From Fennellomyces sp. T-0311 (Eukaryota > Mucoromycota > Mucoromycetes > Mucorales > Lichtheimiaceae): a DNA stretch of 64,000 nt. A program made the translations under genes and the position numbers. The notes beneath the pieces are model-generated. The model was not told where the DNA came from. It made no database searches and saw nothing but the letters and a program-made list of their open reading frames with translations. The DNA lies in the NCBI GenBank assembly GCA_025266875.1, contig JALLLT010000087.1, forward strand, positions 1-64,000. The letters are read 5' to 3'. Positions within the stretch are counted from its first letter, which is position 1. Each line of letters begins with the position of its first letter. Positions 23,030 through 35,300 of this stretch are shown piece by piece.

Positions 23030-23627
23030 ATTTTCTTCATATGTACACTTAAGCTTATGGTTTTATTTTTTTTCATTGAATACACTACACTATGTTATGC
23101 TATAGGATATATAGTATAAAAGAGTAAAAGAAAAAACTTTTAATACCTTTGCTATATAAAATAATGTTGTATGGAACCTAGAGAAGCTGTTGTATCTAAC
23201 ATAGTAGACGCCATAATGAACCGCGATATCACTAAGAATTTTGAATAGCAATAATAAACTAAATTCCGAGTGCTGTAGAAGGTTAGCAGCTGAGAGACTG
23301 AGAGTGTAAAAGCTCACATCATTGCTAACGAATGAATCGACGGAATGCATACGTAGATGAAGTTGAAAAAAAGTAGTAAAAGAAGTCGTTCCTGGATACA
23401 AATATTGTTGTCATGAAGTATTATTGATTACAAACTCAATATATATTCGGCAGCAGCATTAATCTGACGATCATGGAAGCGAATGTGGCGACCAAGAGGT
23501 TGCCATCAAAAAAGTCGCCATCAAAAAAAGTCGCCACCACAAGGCAGGCAATATCATTGGCTCTAAAAAAAACGGGTTTAAAAAAACGTCGCCACGATAA
23601 GGAAAAAAACGTCGCCACTGTAGTAAT
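23030..23627. other. Non-coding stretch with GTCGCCA repeats
   Basis: AT-rich and without protein-like ORFs to about 23470. From 23484 to 23620 the motif GTCGCCA or its complement recurs at least six times among A-runs, and ends exactly where transposase B resumes. This may be the subterminal region of whatever was inserted into B. Confidence 0.4.
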
Positions 23628-24273
23628 ACTGAATACCTTTGACTATGAGACGTTCCTCAGCTATTCGTTGAGCCTGACGTTGACCGTCAACATCACTGGA
23701 GTAGAGCCATTGCCACCGTCCACCGCCAAGTCCATGAGCAATGGTGTTGAGGGAAGCCTCAGTGAAGACCACCATGCTCTCTTATGCCAGTACTACAGCA
23801 ATACGTACAGCATCGAGGTTTTGGTACCTCGAAGCGGCACCACTGGCTGTACCTTTGCTACGGAAAAGGTTGAGAAGTTTCGAACGATTGAGATCTTTGG
23901 GCAGACGTACCGATCAGCTGCAGCTTCATCATCGCGCGGCTCACATATTCAAGTAACCTACTTGCGGCGTGGTGTACGTCGTGCATATCCTGGCCGCATA
24001 ATGTACTTCTTCAAGCACAAAATCATCATCAACCGTATACCAATGGTCCACCATCTTGCGTTTGTTGATTGGTACAGTTCAAAGGAGGAGCAACGCTTTG
24101 TACCAGCGACCCTTGAAGAATGGCTGTGGCAGTACATGGAAGAGAATGACGCGTGTATAATCCCGGTCCACAGAATCCATTCCCAGGTAGCGGTGGTTCC
24201 ACATGGCGCGCAGGCAGATCCTACGACGGCCTCGATGGTCGTAATCCCGTTGCCGAAAAGAATAACCATTTAA
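23628..24273 (+). pseudogene. tnp2-family transposase of element B, 3' half
   Basis: From NTFDYETFLSYSLS to the stop this aligns with the C-terminal ~215 residues of transposase D: GVEPLPPSTAKSMSNGV, TVEKFRTIEIFGQTYRSAA-like sequence, RGSHIQV, RIMYFFKHKIIIN, and CIIPVHRIHSQVAVVPHG ... MVVIPLPKRITI. It continues the gene broken at 6902. About 25 residues between QRQA and NTFDYE are lost. The upstream frame (23473-23627) is foreign. Its stop lies 57 bp from the stop of the convergent companion, as in D and E. Confidence 0.9.
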
Positions 24274-24330
24274 AAAATAAAGTTGCTTTGACACGAAAAC
24301 AATGGTTGTTCAGGGGAAAAAACGAAACTT

Positions 24331-25588
24331 TTAATTTTTAGCCCAAGAGGGCAAGGTCTCCAACACAGCCGGGTCCAAAACGCGGTCGTTATCCACTTCA
24401 TACCTGGTAACGAACCGCTTGCTGCTTTGGCTGCCCCGGCCACTTCCTGCACGGGCCTCGTCTTGTGTGACACCAGCCACCACTTCTGCTTCCTCCACAG
24501 CAACAGTGTTGTTGTTGGTGCTGCTGCTGCTGCTGCCACTGCTTCTGGCTACGGCGGAGCGGGCGTGACGCTTCCGATTCGCCTTCACAAGGCCGTCGAG
24601 CTTCTTCAGAAACTCCTTGGCCTATGTACGCCACAACCTATGTAAGCTTCCTTCTCACTTTCAAAAAAAATAAACTCGTACATTGCGATTGCGGAAGCCT
24701 GGGGTACGGATGCGCAAAACCTTCACCCTGTTCTCCTGATCGCTCACCTCTGGCAAAGTGCACTCCGGCACAAGAAGTGCCGACCTGCCAGGGTACATGG
24801 CCTCTACGGAAACCTTATGGGCAGCATAGGCGGCCTTGCGTGCGTTCAGTTTCTGTAATCGATCAGATACTGTATTAGCACAATACACCTGTTTCTCCGT
24901 ATCTATATAGTGCGAACCTTGACTAGGCGTTTCTGCCTGTGATTGTATAGGAGAAGTCCCTCGTGGCGAGCCAGAGACATCCGCGCAATTCTCTTCAATG
25001 AATTGAAGTACGTGAGCAGCGCATCCTTTACGTACTTTGGATCGTCGACGCCGTCTAGCTGCTCACGTACATACTCCACCACGTCCCTCTTAATCGCGCT
25101 GTTGACACCACGGCGAAAGTCCAAATTGAAGTCGAACTGCCATGGATCTTCCGCCCAGGTTGCCAGCTGTTTCACCCTTGCATGCACATGTTCCTAACAC
25201 ACTTTGTAAATATGGTACTACTGACCGTTTTCTTCTATATCTTTCTTACGCGAATGGTCGACTCCTGTTCCTCTGTGTATCTTCGAGACGCAGGCGCAGG
25301 GATTTCCTCAGCAGTTGATGGCCCCGCGATTGCTGGCTCAGCAGCCGCGGATTCTACAACCACTGGTCGCACAGCAAGAGCAACACCATACCGACGCATA
25401 CGCTCCTCCATCACCATTTGTCTTGCGCGCAGCTCACGGTTTTCATCCGCCATGCGCCGCATCTCCTCCTGCGTGCGCTGCATCTCCTCCTCCATGTTCT
25501 GCATCGCACGCAGCATTTGCTCCACGCGCGTTTGCTCGAAGCTCACGCGGTTGCTGTTGATATTGTTACTGTTATTGTAGTTGGACAT
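24331..25588 (-). CDS. Companion protein of tnp2 element B (358 aa, four exons)
   Basis: Orthologous to the companions of D and E. Exons: 25588-25250, 25193-24918, 24852-24682, 24621-24331; the joined frame is open (358 aa). Exon 3 is 171 nt, as in D and E. The N-terminus is Asn rich (MSNYNNSNNINSN), followed by a long coiled coil (VEQMLRAMQNMEEEMQRTQE). The core reads WQFDFNLDFRRGVN ... VDDPKYVKDALLTYFN; the tail is SKRFVTRYEVD ... LPSWAKN. The gene is intact although transposase B has been cut twice. That suggests recent decay of B, or selection on the companion alone. Function unknown; a subterminal-repeat binding role is inferred. Confidence 0.85.
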
Positions 25589-26347
25589 CTAATGAAGAAA
25601 TAGGTATGATGACTTTTTATATCATTGCTAATATTATGACAGCTCACAGTTAAATCGAAGTAGCAAAAGGTAAGTCAGAAAAGGTAAGAGAACGAGGGAC
25701 CAAAAGTTCTAAGCTCTTAAACACTTTATATACTTTGAAATGGCTGGCCAGTAAGAAAGTTTACAAGTAGCCGCTGCCTTCACTTCTATAAAAAGCAGTA
25801 TGCAGCAGAAAATCTCTCTTTTCATCTCTTTCACTTTCCTTTACCATCGCTACCTTGTACAACTTCTCACTCTCTCATTGCTACAACCCTATCGGTATTG
25901 ATTGAAGACTATCCATTTTTCTCTATGCTGCCTTATTGGAAACTAACAACAAGACTGGCTAATCGGTAAGTCTGCTTGCCACCGCATAAATTCTTAAGCT
26001 TTTAATTTACCAGAGCCACTTGTTTACCATTGCCGGTGCTCCACTCATAGACTCAATCTACAAAGGTACATAATTGCTGAACTCCATTACAATGAAGCTC
26101 ACGAAATTTGACAACAGAGATCCTGCAATTGGAGTGTGCCCATCAGCGTAAGGTAACCTTTACTTTAATATTACTGTGCACGTTTTCGTCTAACATCTCT
26201 CACTCTAGTTACCGCCAGTTATCATTTTCTAACCGGTGCACCTATACTGTTCATCGAGGCTGGCCATTATTACTGCTCTTGCTGTCCCGTTCCATTGCAT
26301 GATCTCGCTGCCATGCTCCCGGACTACTTGCTACATTTTATCGCTAT
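25589..26347. other. Non-coding arm of element B
   Basis: Upstream of the companion B start. A TATA-like CTATAAAAAGCA occurs near 25790 on the plus strand. No ORF is protein-like. The arm continues after chromovirus F at 32080 and after gypsy copy 1 at 37423. Confidence 0.5.
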
Positions 26348-26664
26348 TGTGATATTCAACAATAAGAAGAGGCCGGTAAGTGACGAGACTCAAGTAATGA
26401 CTGATTTATTTCGTATGTTGAATCATCACTTTAAATAATAAAAGCTTATTCTCGAGGGGTTGGATCATTGACATGGTTGTAAGGCACATGAACCGCTGTG
26501 GTAACCAGGGTTATGTGGGTTTCACTAAGATAGGCAAGGTTATTACGATGAACGCATGTCAAGACAGGGATGTGGCTGTAGATCGGAAAATTAAAGTAAC
26601 CCGTTGTCAATAAGCAAACAAGGGTAAATGATGCATAAGCCATAATCATGTTGTGGATACAACA
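26348..26664 (-). repeat. 3' LTR of chromovirus F
   Basis: TGTGATATTC ... GGATACAACA as read on the plus strand. Next to it, on the minus strand, CCTGGTGGGGGGCAA is the polypurine tract. It contains TGACGA, whose complement TCGTCA is the self-priming stretch of the family. Confidence 0.95.
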
Positions 26665-26784
26665 TTGCCCCCCACCAGGTTGAAGCAACCGGCTGAATAA
26701 GATAAAGTGCACGTGTGGTATAGGTGTCATCTGGAAACTCAAATGTAAAACCCAATGGGAGAAAAAGTGTTGAGAACAGAAGAC

Positions 26785-29405
26785 CTAAGTGCGTCTGCTT
26801 TTGGTTGTGCGATTAGAGCGACGAAGTGGTTTGCCACCTCGTTTACGATTCTGCCGATCTAGGTTGCGACGTTGCCAATATTTTTCAATCAGCGTTCTGT
26901 CGTTAAAGTGTTCCGGAGGTTCCCAGGTGTCATCCTCGGGAGCATAACCCTTCCAGCGCACTCTATACCTGTACTGACCGTTCTCACTCTTATGATCCAC
27001 AATGCTTTGAATCTCATAGAAGTCCTCGCCTGAAGCTACGGTTTCTTGTGAGATGAGCTTAATGTGGGAAGGTGGAATATCACGAGCCAATAGCGCTCCA
27101 GTTTCGTCCGTAAGGACATATGGTCCGCTTTTACCAGATCGTCTGCCATGTACGGTGAAAGGTCCTTCGTAACGGGCGTCGGTTTTAGACTTCCTGTTGA
27201 CGTTGAGGATCATGACCTTACTACCGACTGGAAATTCAGGAAGAATACGATTTTTCTCATTGAACTTCTTATCTTGAACTGTGTGCAGGGCTTTCACGCG
27301 CTCAGCTATGGCAGGCAGCACGACCTTTTCCATTTCCTCCAACCTACGATCAGAGGTGCGAGCAGCAGCGACATTACCCAAAGGAGTCTCGGAGTAGTCT
27401 AGCCATTGATTGGGTTGACGAGCAAACATCAACGAGAAAGGTCGGGATTTGTGTAACGCAGCATGCTTACTGTTGATGCTTAGTTGAGCACTGGAGAGAA
27501 AGGTATCCCAATCCTCCTTTTTCCCTTGCAGTCTCTTAACAATGACCGACTTGGTCATGTGCACCCATTTTTCAGCAACGCCGTTGGCACGGGGATGCCA
27601 TGGGGTGACTAGACGATGATCGATACCGGAGTGTTCGACCATGAGACGCACAAGCTCATTTGCAAACTCGGTGCCATTGTCCGATTGAAGGACTTTAGGC
27701 CAACCAACGAGATTAAACACGTCGATGAGTTGTTTCGCAATAGACAGAGCGGTTTTGTCTGGAATAGCACGCAAAATACAGAAACGTGAAAATATATCAA
27801 CCATAACGAGTATGTAATTGTTACCATTCGGTGTGGTGGCGTTCATGTCAGCTAGGTCAATTGCCCAGTGATCGCCAGGACCATCTGCGGTGATTCTACG
27901 CAGTGGTGCATAGCTGTGTTTGCCAATGTTGAACATTTGACATTCAGGACACTTGGCAACGGTATTGAGTGCGTCAAGTTTTATGGACTTCCAGTGAAAG
28001 CCATCACTATGCAGCTCATTGATAATGGCATCAGCGCCAAAATGCCCGTTGAGGTGTGCTTGCAAGAGTAGATCACTGCGGACGTCCTCGGGTGGTGTGA
28101 TGTAGTCGACGATGTCAGCGGCGCGCGCAAGTTGTTTTGTTGAGGAAGAAGAGGCAATGGAGCTCTTACTTTTCCGTGACGACACTAAAGTGCCCAAATA
28201 AGGAGAACGCGCTAATTTATGCTGATCATCAGAATCACCCTCCTCCTCACGGAGAGCGTTCGACGGAAATAAGCGACTTAACGCATCCGGGAGAATATTC
28301 TGGATACCCGGAAGGTATATGACCTCGAAGTTATAGTTCGAAATGATGTCAAGCCAATTGATCATCATAGGCGAAGCAATCGGTTGCGTATGTAAGTACT
28401 GCAGAGACCGATGGTCACACAAAACCGTAAGTTTGCGTTGCCATGTAAACTTATGAAACTTCACAAGACCATAACAGATAGCTAAAAGTTCTCTTTTGGT
28501 GGTGGAGTAGGAGACCTCAGCTTTGTTCAGGGAGCGTGCCATGAAGCCGATGTAGCGATAGCTATTGTCAACGATCTGATAGAGGCTGCAGCCAATGGCA
28601 AATTGCGATGCATCAGTGGCCAGATAATAAGGTAGTTTTTCGTCAGGCTGACTAAGCACTGGAGCAGATTGCAGCGCTAGCTTCACGTTGTTAAACGCAA
28701 GCGTATGCTCTTCTGTCCATAAGCCATCAAGGCTTTTAGCAGAGCGTAAAGCATCAAGAGGTGCTGTCAGTTGTGAGTAATTCGGGATGTGCTCACGGAA
28801 ATAATTGGTTAAGCCCAAAAAGGACATAACATCACGACCAGTTTTAGGTCGGGGCCATTCCATAACGTTGGTCACTTTGCGTGGATCAGGAGCTATAATT
28901 CCTTGTTGCACGACTAGCCAAGCAAATAAACACACTTTTGAAAGAAGCGTGCTTTCGCAATGTTCAGTTTGATATTATGTTCAGTGAGACGACGGATAAC
29001 ACGAGCAACAGTGTCACGATGCGACTCGTAATCATCACCCCAGCAGATACAATCATCAATATAAAATGCAATGTTCGGAATGTCAGAAGTCAATCTGTGT
29101 AACGTGCGTGCATAATGGGAGCTAATGTTTTTAAGCCCATAAATAGCGCGGGTGAAAACATATTTTTCCGTATCCTGGAAGGTGAACGCGCATTTCTGCA
29201 TGCTACTTTCCGAGAGCGGCATTTTGAGGAAGGCATCACTCATATCGAGCACACTAAAGTATTTAGCATGACGAAGACGCCTAAATATGCCAGAGATCGC
29301 CGGAATAGGAAATCGGTCGTCACGACTAATCCCATTGAGCAATCTTGTGTCAAGCACAATTCTATGGAATCTGGGGTATAGACACCCTCAGCATTCTTCT
29401 TTGGC
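26785..29405 (-). pseudogene. Chromovirus F pol: RT, RNase H, integrase, chromodomain
   Basis: The minus-strand frame 29357-28914 holds most of the RT (FYIDDCICWGDD), then shifts frame near 28920 into 28935-26785 (716 codons). There RNase H ([11 protein letters not shown]), the integrase finger (GHFGADAII ... KCPECQMF), the triad AIDLAD / [10 protein letters not shown] / RANGVAEKW, and a C-terminal chromodomain ([10 protein letters not shown] ... RVRWKGY ... DTWEPPEHF) follow. An upstream shift near 29395 separates it from the protease frame. Two frameshifts make it non-functional; otherwise it is well preserved. Confidence 0.9.
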
Positions 29406-30415
29406 ACGAAAGTGATAGGATTGTTGAAGTTTGTACCAGGAGGAGCCTGTTTAATGACACCATCAGCAAGCCATTTATCGAGTTGTTTACGAATTGCCGG
29501 AATGATAGCATCAGGCAGTGTATACTGACGTCGATTTGCGACTTTACCAGGTTCGGTATCAATTTCGAAGACAGCCTCAGGCAGATTGCAAACGGCACTC
29601 GCAGGAATTGCAGCGTTTTCGTCAAGAAGCGGCTGAATGTATTCAAGGAATTGCGCGTGTTGTTCAGGTGTTCCAGCTGGGGAATTTCCTGGATCTTCAA
29701 TAAAAGTAGTAGCTGGAGCTTGAGGTCTAGTGTTGTGATCCCAGCAATAGGCAATACCTTTCAAGTAAATGCCCAAAGATGCCAGAATATCAGCACCCAA
29801 GGAAACCTCAGCATCAGCGTTAATGTCCATAATCTCAAAAGTGTGCGTCGCAGAATATCCATTGTGAACAATGTTTATTTTTGTGTAGCCAATTCTATCT
29901 ACCCCAACTCCAGGAGCAGCAAGACCGATTTGTCCCGAAGCCGAGACAACCGAGAGACCAAGACGAGAAGCAAGAGAAGGCGTGATCGCAGAAAACGTTG
30001 CGCCTGGATCAATGAAGGCGAACAAACGTGCATCCTGAATCGTAACGCAAGTATAGAATGCTTTAGTGTTTTTGAACGAATAACGATCATGGTCATTTGG
30101 CTTACATTGCGAGCAAACGTTTCGGAGTTCGGACTCCAACTCAGACATCTGAATGTCCTCGGAAACGGGGACAGGCGGCGAAGAACTTGCTGCAGGAGCA
30201 GCCGGAGCCGAAGATGCTGGTGGCGCAGTTGGTGCTACAGGAGCAACCAAAGCAGAAGATGATGGCGACGGCTGCGAGGCCGAACCAGACGAGAGAGCAG
30301 AAGAGGATTCACCAGTAGAGGCGGAAGTGGCAGAGGCGGCAGACGGAACGGGACCGAAACTGGGGCAGGCGATGACGTGGCCTGTGCTGGGGTGGTTGTG
30401 TCCAGCGAGAGACAC
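29390..30415 (-). pseudogene. Chromovirus F protease and RT start
   Basis: Continues the gag frame through an Ala/Ser/Pro-rich linker to CSQCKPNDHDRYSF and the protease (LFAFIDPGATFSAI), where the usual DTG is DPG. It ends in the RT fingers (NNPITFVPKKN) before a frameshift near 29395. DPG also occurs in other degenerate or variant Ty3 proteases; whether it is active is unknown. Confidence 0.8.
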
Positions 30416-31730
30416 GCCGACCGAATAGCGAGGTGGTTTACCCCACTACCACACTTGTGCACACGACTCCAAGGAGCACCACAGCGGAAACACGGCTTTG
30501 TCCCAGAGGACGAACGAGAACCCGAACCAGACGACGACGCGGAAGACGACGACGATTGCGCCGACTGCGCATTCTTGGTAATGTTACCGCCATTGTTGGC
30601 ACGGAGGGCGGCAACCTTCTTGCACTCGGCGGTTGAGTGCTTGCCGCGGCCATGGAAGCGGCAAAAACTCCTCGTTGGCCTGTTGGTGGCGGCAGGAGCG
30701 GCAGCAGAAGACGACGAAGACGAAGACCGCCAGCAGAACCAGAAGAGCGAGGCGCACCAGCCAAACGAGAAGAGGAGGCAGCAGCGGCAGCAGAGTCGAG
30801 CGCAGCAGCCTCAGGGCTGTGCTGCGACAACACAACCTTCCCGTAAAGGTTGCGGGCAAGGTTGGCGGCTTGGTCGGTGGAGACCCGTTGGTCGGTGGAG
30901 AGGTGGACCTGTGCCAGTGCCACATGCTGGCAGAGCTCCGGCAACAACGAGTTGACATAGAGGGCAGCTATGACTCTGCTGTCCTCACAACCAGCTTCAC
31001 GACGGCACTTGTGAAACCGGTCGGTGTATGCAGCCACCGACTCGTTGCGCAACATACGCATGTTGAACAGAGCCTGCATGCTCTGTGCTTGGCGCTCGGC
31101 GTCCTGGATGCCATACTTGGCGGAGATGGTACGGCGGGCGAAGGACCAAGGTAAGTTACCCTGCGGCTTGAGGTGGGCAACAAACCACGAGCGTTGGTCC
31201 GGGGACAGCATACGCGGGAGCAAACGGACCCAAACGGCATTCAAGTCCTGGTCATAGGACTCGACAATATCCTCGAAACGGTCGAGGCACTCGTCGACGG
31301 AAGAGAAGACAACACGGGACGGATCGAACACGTTGCCCGACCACTGTAGCAGTGGCAGCTCTGTAGGAACCACAATGCGAGCGGCTGCTGGTCTAGCGAC
31401 CGTGGCCGACGCGGCAGTGGAGTCCAAGCTACCGTTAGCTCGGGCAAGCAAGTCAAAGCTAGCCGTCAGTGACTCGAGGGGCGCGGTGCGCGAGGTCGTT
31501 GCGGGCAAGAGCGGCTTGATATTCCTCAGAGGAAAGATCGGAGCGAGCGAGTTCGTGGGACGAACGGAGAAGTTGCTGGGTGGCGGCTTGGACGGAGGCC
31601 GAGCAACTTCGACAGGCGATTGCTCGTTCTGAACATCTTCCATAACCTCGTCGACGGCAACGGAAGGAACACGGGATTCGGCAGGAGAGCCGGCACCAGA
31701 AGCAGAAGCGGAAGCAGATTGTTGGGACAT
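30416..31730 (-). pseudogene. Chromovirus F Gag
   Basis: It starts MSQQSASASASGAG at 31730, 33 bases inside the 5' LTR. The capsid part includes VWVRLLPRMLSPDQRSWF and NESVAAYTDRFHKCRREAG, typical of Ty3 Gag. A shift near 30700 moves into the frame with two zinc motifs: CRFHGRGKHSTAEC (C-x2-H form) and CFRCGAPWSRVHKC (C-x2-C-x7-H-x-C form). Confidence 0.8.
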
Positions 31731-31762
31731 GGTAAATCAGTGAGAGAATTCGTCAAAAAAAA

Positions 31763-32079
31763 TGTGATATTCAACAATCAGAAGAGGCAGGTAAGTGATG
31801 AGACTCAAGTAATGACTGATTTATTTCGTATGTTGAATCATCACTTTAAATAATAAAAGCTTATTCTCGAGGGGTTGGATCATTGACATGGTTGTAAGGC
31901 ACATGAACCGCTGTGGTAACCAGGGTTATGTGGGTTTCACTAAGATAGGCAAGGTTATTACGATGAACGCATGTCAAGACAGGGATGTGGCTGTAAATCG
32001 GAAAATTAAAGTAACCCGTTGTCAATAAGCAAACAAGGGTAAATGATGCATAAGCCATAATCATGTTGTGGATACAACA
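31763..32079 (-). repeat. 5' LTR of chromovirus F
   Basis: Same sequence as 26348-26664 with few changes. One change (TGATGA for TGACGA) falls in the self-priming stretch that is intact in the other two copies. Confidence 0.95.
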
Positions 32080-32278
32080 GCTATATAGAAATTGAACCTG
32101 CTATCTTTTCTTTTGATAATAAAAATGCCACAAATTTTAAATGCATACAATCGCACCATCTATTCTGCCAATTATGTCGCTGAAACGAAAGTCTATAAAA
32201 CCATACCGTTCCATCTGCTTCGGGTACTCCTTCCGATATCGATAATCAGTGTTTCATCTATTTTGTTTCTGAGAAAGC
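32080..32278. other. Remnant of element B between two retrotransposons
   Basis: Host sequence between the right duplication of chromovirus F (GCTAT) and the left duplication of gypsy copy 1 (AAAGC, 32274-32278). No genes. It continues the companion-side arm of element B. Confidence 0.6.
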
Positions 32279-32376
32279 TGTAATAGTCAGAGTCACACAC
32301 ACCCCTATTTAGTATTAGCATTTATACCGCTATCCCCCCATCGAATAAAAGTCAGTTGTTACACCATACTTTTACA
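32279..32376 (+). repeat. 5' LTR of gypsy copy 1 (98 bp)
   Basis: TGTAATAGTC ... CTTTTACA; the same sequence occurs at 37325, 37792 and 49460. It is unusually short for a full-length gypsy element. Confidence 0.95.
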
Positions 32377-32392
32377 TTTGGTGGAGAAGCAA
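32377..32392 (+). promoter_or_regulatory. Primer-binding site TGGTGGAGAAGC
   Basis: Follows the 5' LTR by two bases and starts with TGG as for a tRNA 3' CCA end. The same site occurs in copy 2 and in gypsy H. I cannot name the tRNA. Confidence 0.6.
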
Positions 32393-32394
32393 AA

Positions 32395-35300
32395 ATGGAT
32401 CAACAGCATCGTGAAACGTTTTGAACGTGGCAGCCAAGATGGTTCTGAGCAACAAAGTCCTTGGTCGTTCAGCCAGCAGCTACCAGCCGGATATCAATAT
32501 CCACAGCCACTTCAACAAGTCAAGCCAGTCAACAGTCGATTGGAGAACAACAGTTTCAACAGCAGATCGGGGAACAACAGTTCCAACAGGCGCTTCCGCA
32601 ACAACTCAATGTTTTATCAACAGAACAAATTCAATTCATGCAAACAGAACTCGCCTACCGTCGAGAAATGGAAGCAATGCAACGCCAGCTACTTGAACTC
32701 CAAGAACAAGCATTGACTCGCCAACGAGAATGGCAGCAAGCAAGAGATGCAGCTCTTGCAGAGCAAGCGCAACAGCACCAGGGTGAAATCCAGCAACTAA
32801 CGAGGAACATGCACAACATGTATGAGGAACTCCGCACCACCGCGTCACCGACGATGGGACAGCAACCACACCCTTTGTTGTCGCCAATTCGTAGCTTGCT
32901 TACAACACTCGAACAACAAGAGATTCGACGTGATGTCTCCCAGCGCGAGATGATGAACCGTATCGAGGAATGGAGAGCGTCTGCAACAGGAGGGACTCAA
33001 ATTGCAGTCTCCCAGATGGAGGAGACACTCACTACTCGTGATGAGCCCCTTATTACTGCTTTGCAAAACCTCACTGCAGTAATGCAGCAACGAACAGAGA
33101 GTCAATTGCCAACATCAATCCGCACTACTCGAGTTACTCAAACTCGGCCAGCAGCACAAACAACTTTGTTGTCATCCATCCATTCCGAATCGTCAAATGA
33201 ATATGATGATCACTTCGAAACTCCCAGTGATCATGGCGCATCTGATGGCTCATCAGAAAATTCACGCCGTAGAGTACGCGTCGTGCAGCAAAACGATACA
33301 ACGATGAAAACCCATAAACGCCGGATGGATATTCCAGTTTTTCGAGGTCATCCCAACGAAGACCTGTACGCATGGCTCCTGGTCTTCGAGAAGGCGGGTG
33401 AATACTATGGGTGGAGCGATGATGACAAGAAAAAAGAGTTCATGATCAGCATGCAGGGGCAAGCTGTCTACTGGTGGGACAGCCTCAGCGACATTGAGAA
33501 AGCAGATTATGCAAGCATCAAGACAGCATTTACGACGTACTTTGGTGGCGGCGACGAAGCAGCAGTGCTTACTTTGACAGACCTGCCAAAGCTTAAGCAA
33601 AACACCAAGAGTATGTTGACGTTCGGAGCCCGTTTCAAACTGGCGTTGATGCGTGTGCAGAAGGACATGAATGAAGAACTCAAGCTATACTTCTTCAACG
33701 TACATGCAAGACCCGACGTCGCCAAGGAAGTTTCTCGGTACAAGCCAAAGAATCTGGATGAGGCAATTCGCTATGCCATTCATCTAGAACGCCAAGACAA
33801 GGCAGCAGCAGCTATCACCCTGCCAACAGCAAGCTTGTCACCAAGCCCATTGTACGCACCAGCAGCACGTCAGCAACAGCCAGCACCTGGATCAGCAACA
33901 GCAGCAATCGACACAGCAACACCGATGGAAGTCGATAGTCAACGCATCACTCAACAACAGCAAAATCAACAATTCAACCGATCGAAAAAGTATTCAAACA
34001 ACAAAAACAGTAAAAAACCGCAGAAAAAGAAAAAAGGTGAATGTTTCACCTGCAAAAAGCCTGGTCATTATGCTGCCGACTGTTGGCACAACAAAAAATC
34101 GCGCACCAACAACTCTCAACAAATCAGCAAGCAACAAAATGAGCAACAACATTCAGCAAAAAGCAACACAGCAACAAGGGCAACAACAGCAACCAACAGC
34201 AACAACAGCAACAACAACAACAACAACGATTTCTTAGCGCCACTGTTCAGTTACCTTGAACAAAACAGTCAAACTGCTTTGCCAAAACCAATCCCAGTCA
34301 AGCAATCTGTCCAAATCGAGGATGAACGTCGTCAAGGCACCCGATTTATGGTTGATATTCATCTTGGAGAAACTACCTTTCTTGCCTTAGTGGACACTGG
34401 CTCAGAGATCACCACGATGGACGAAGGAGCTCTTTAAGAAGCGGGTCTGATTTCACATGCCCGAGAACCTATTTACATACAATATGGCAATAAGTCAAGA
34501 GCGTTATCGGAATCAGAGGTCAACACCACACTCACCATGCACGATCAAGATTACGCAGTCTGTATCCATATTGTACCAAAGCAAAACACGAAGGTGATCC
34601 TTGGTATGGACTGGTTAAAGGGGCTAGGTATCTATCTCGACCCTGACAACTGTACCATCATTCCCAAGAGACAAGTAAAGTCCAATGCCATGGAAACCGT
34701 TTGGGATGATCTACCGGCACCAGTCAAAGCAAAGCTTCAAGAACATCCACAACTCATAAGTGATACGCCATATCAAACTATCACCAGTGTTCCTATTGTG
34801 CATAAGATCGATACCGGTGACGCCAAGCCTGTATTCACTCCTAGTCCAAGGAGATCACCGGCGGAACAAAGAGCCCTAGATAAGGAGGTCCTAAAAATGA
34901 AGGAGCGGGGCGTGATTGTAAAATGCCAAAGCCCATGGTGTTCACCCCCAGTGCTGGTACCAAAACCTGATGGAACCATGCGTTTTTGCGTCTCATACAA
35001 ACGTGTCAACGCCTTAACGGTCAAGGACAAGACGCCCTTGCCACTGGTTCACGATCTCCTGGACCGTTTACGGGGCTCCACCTGTTTGTCACTCATTGAT
35101 ATGAAGGCTGGATACTGGCAAATCCCTATGGATAGCAAGGATTCCTACAAAACATGCTTTTCTGACGGACATCTCTTTGGCGATTCCTGGTTATGCCATA
35201 CGGGGTAACCAATGGTCCGTCAACGTACCAATCGTTTATGACCAATCTGGCGGGTCATCTTCCATTCGTCACCATTTACATTGATGATCTGTGCGTTCAC

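Larger units (their letters stand above)
26348..32079 (-). mobile_element. Chromovirus F, complete Ty3/gypsy element with TSD GCTAT
   Basis: Two 317-bp LTRs bound an internal region with gag and pol on the minus strand. The host duplication GCTAT is at 26343-26347 and 32080-32084. The host sequence on both sides is the end of tnp2 element B. The solo LTR at 16711 belongs to the same family. Confidence 0.95.

Noticed and set aside
29345..30262. 305-codon open frame on the plus strand
   Set aside because: Antisense to the protease/RT part of chromovirus F; low-complexity Arg/Ser product with no recognisable motif.
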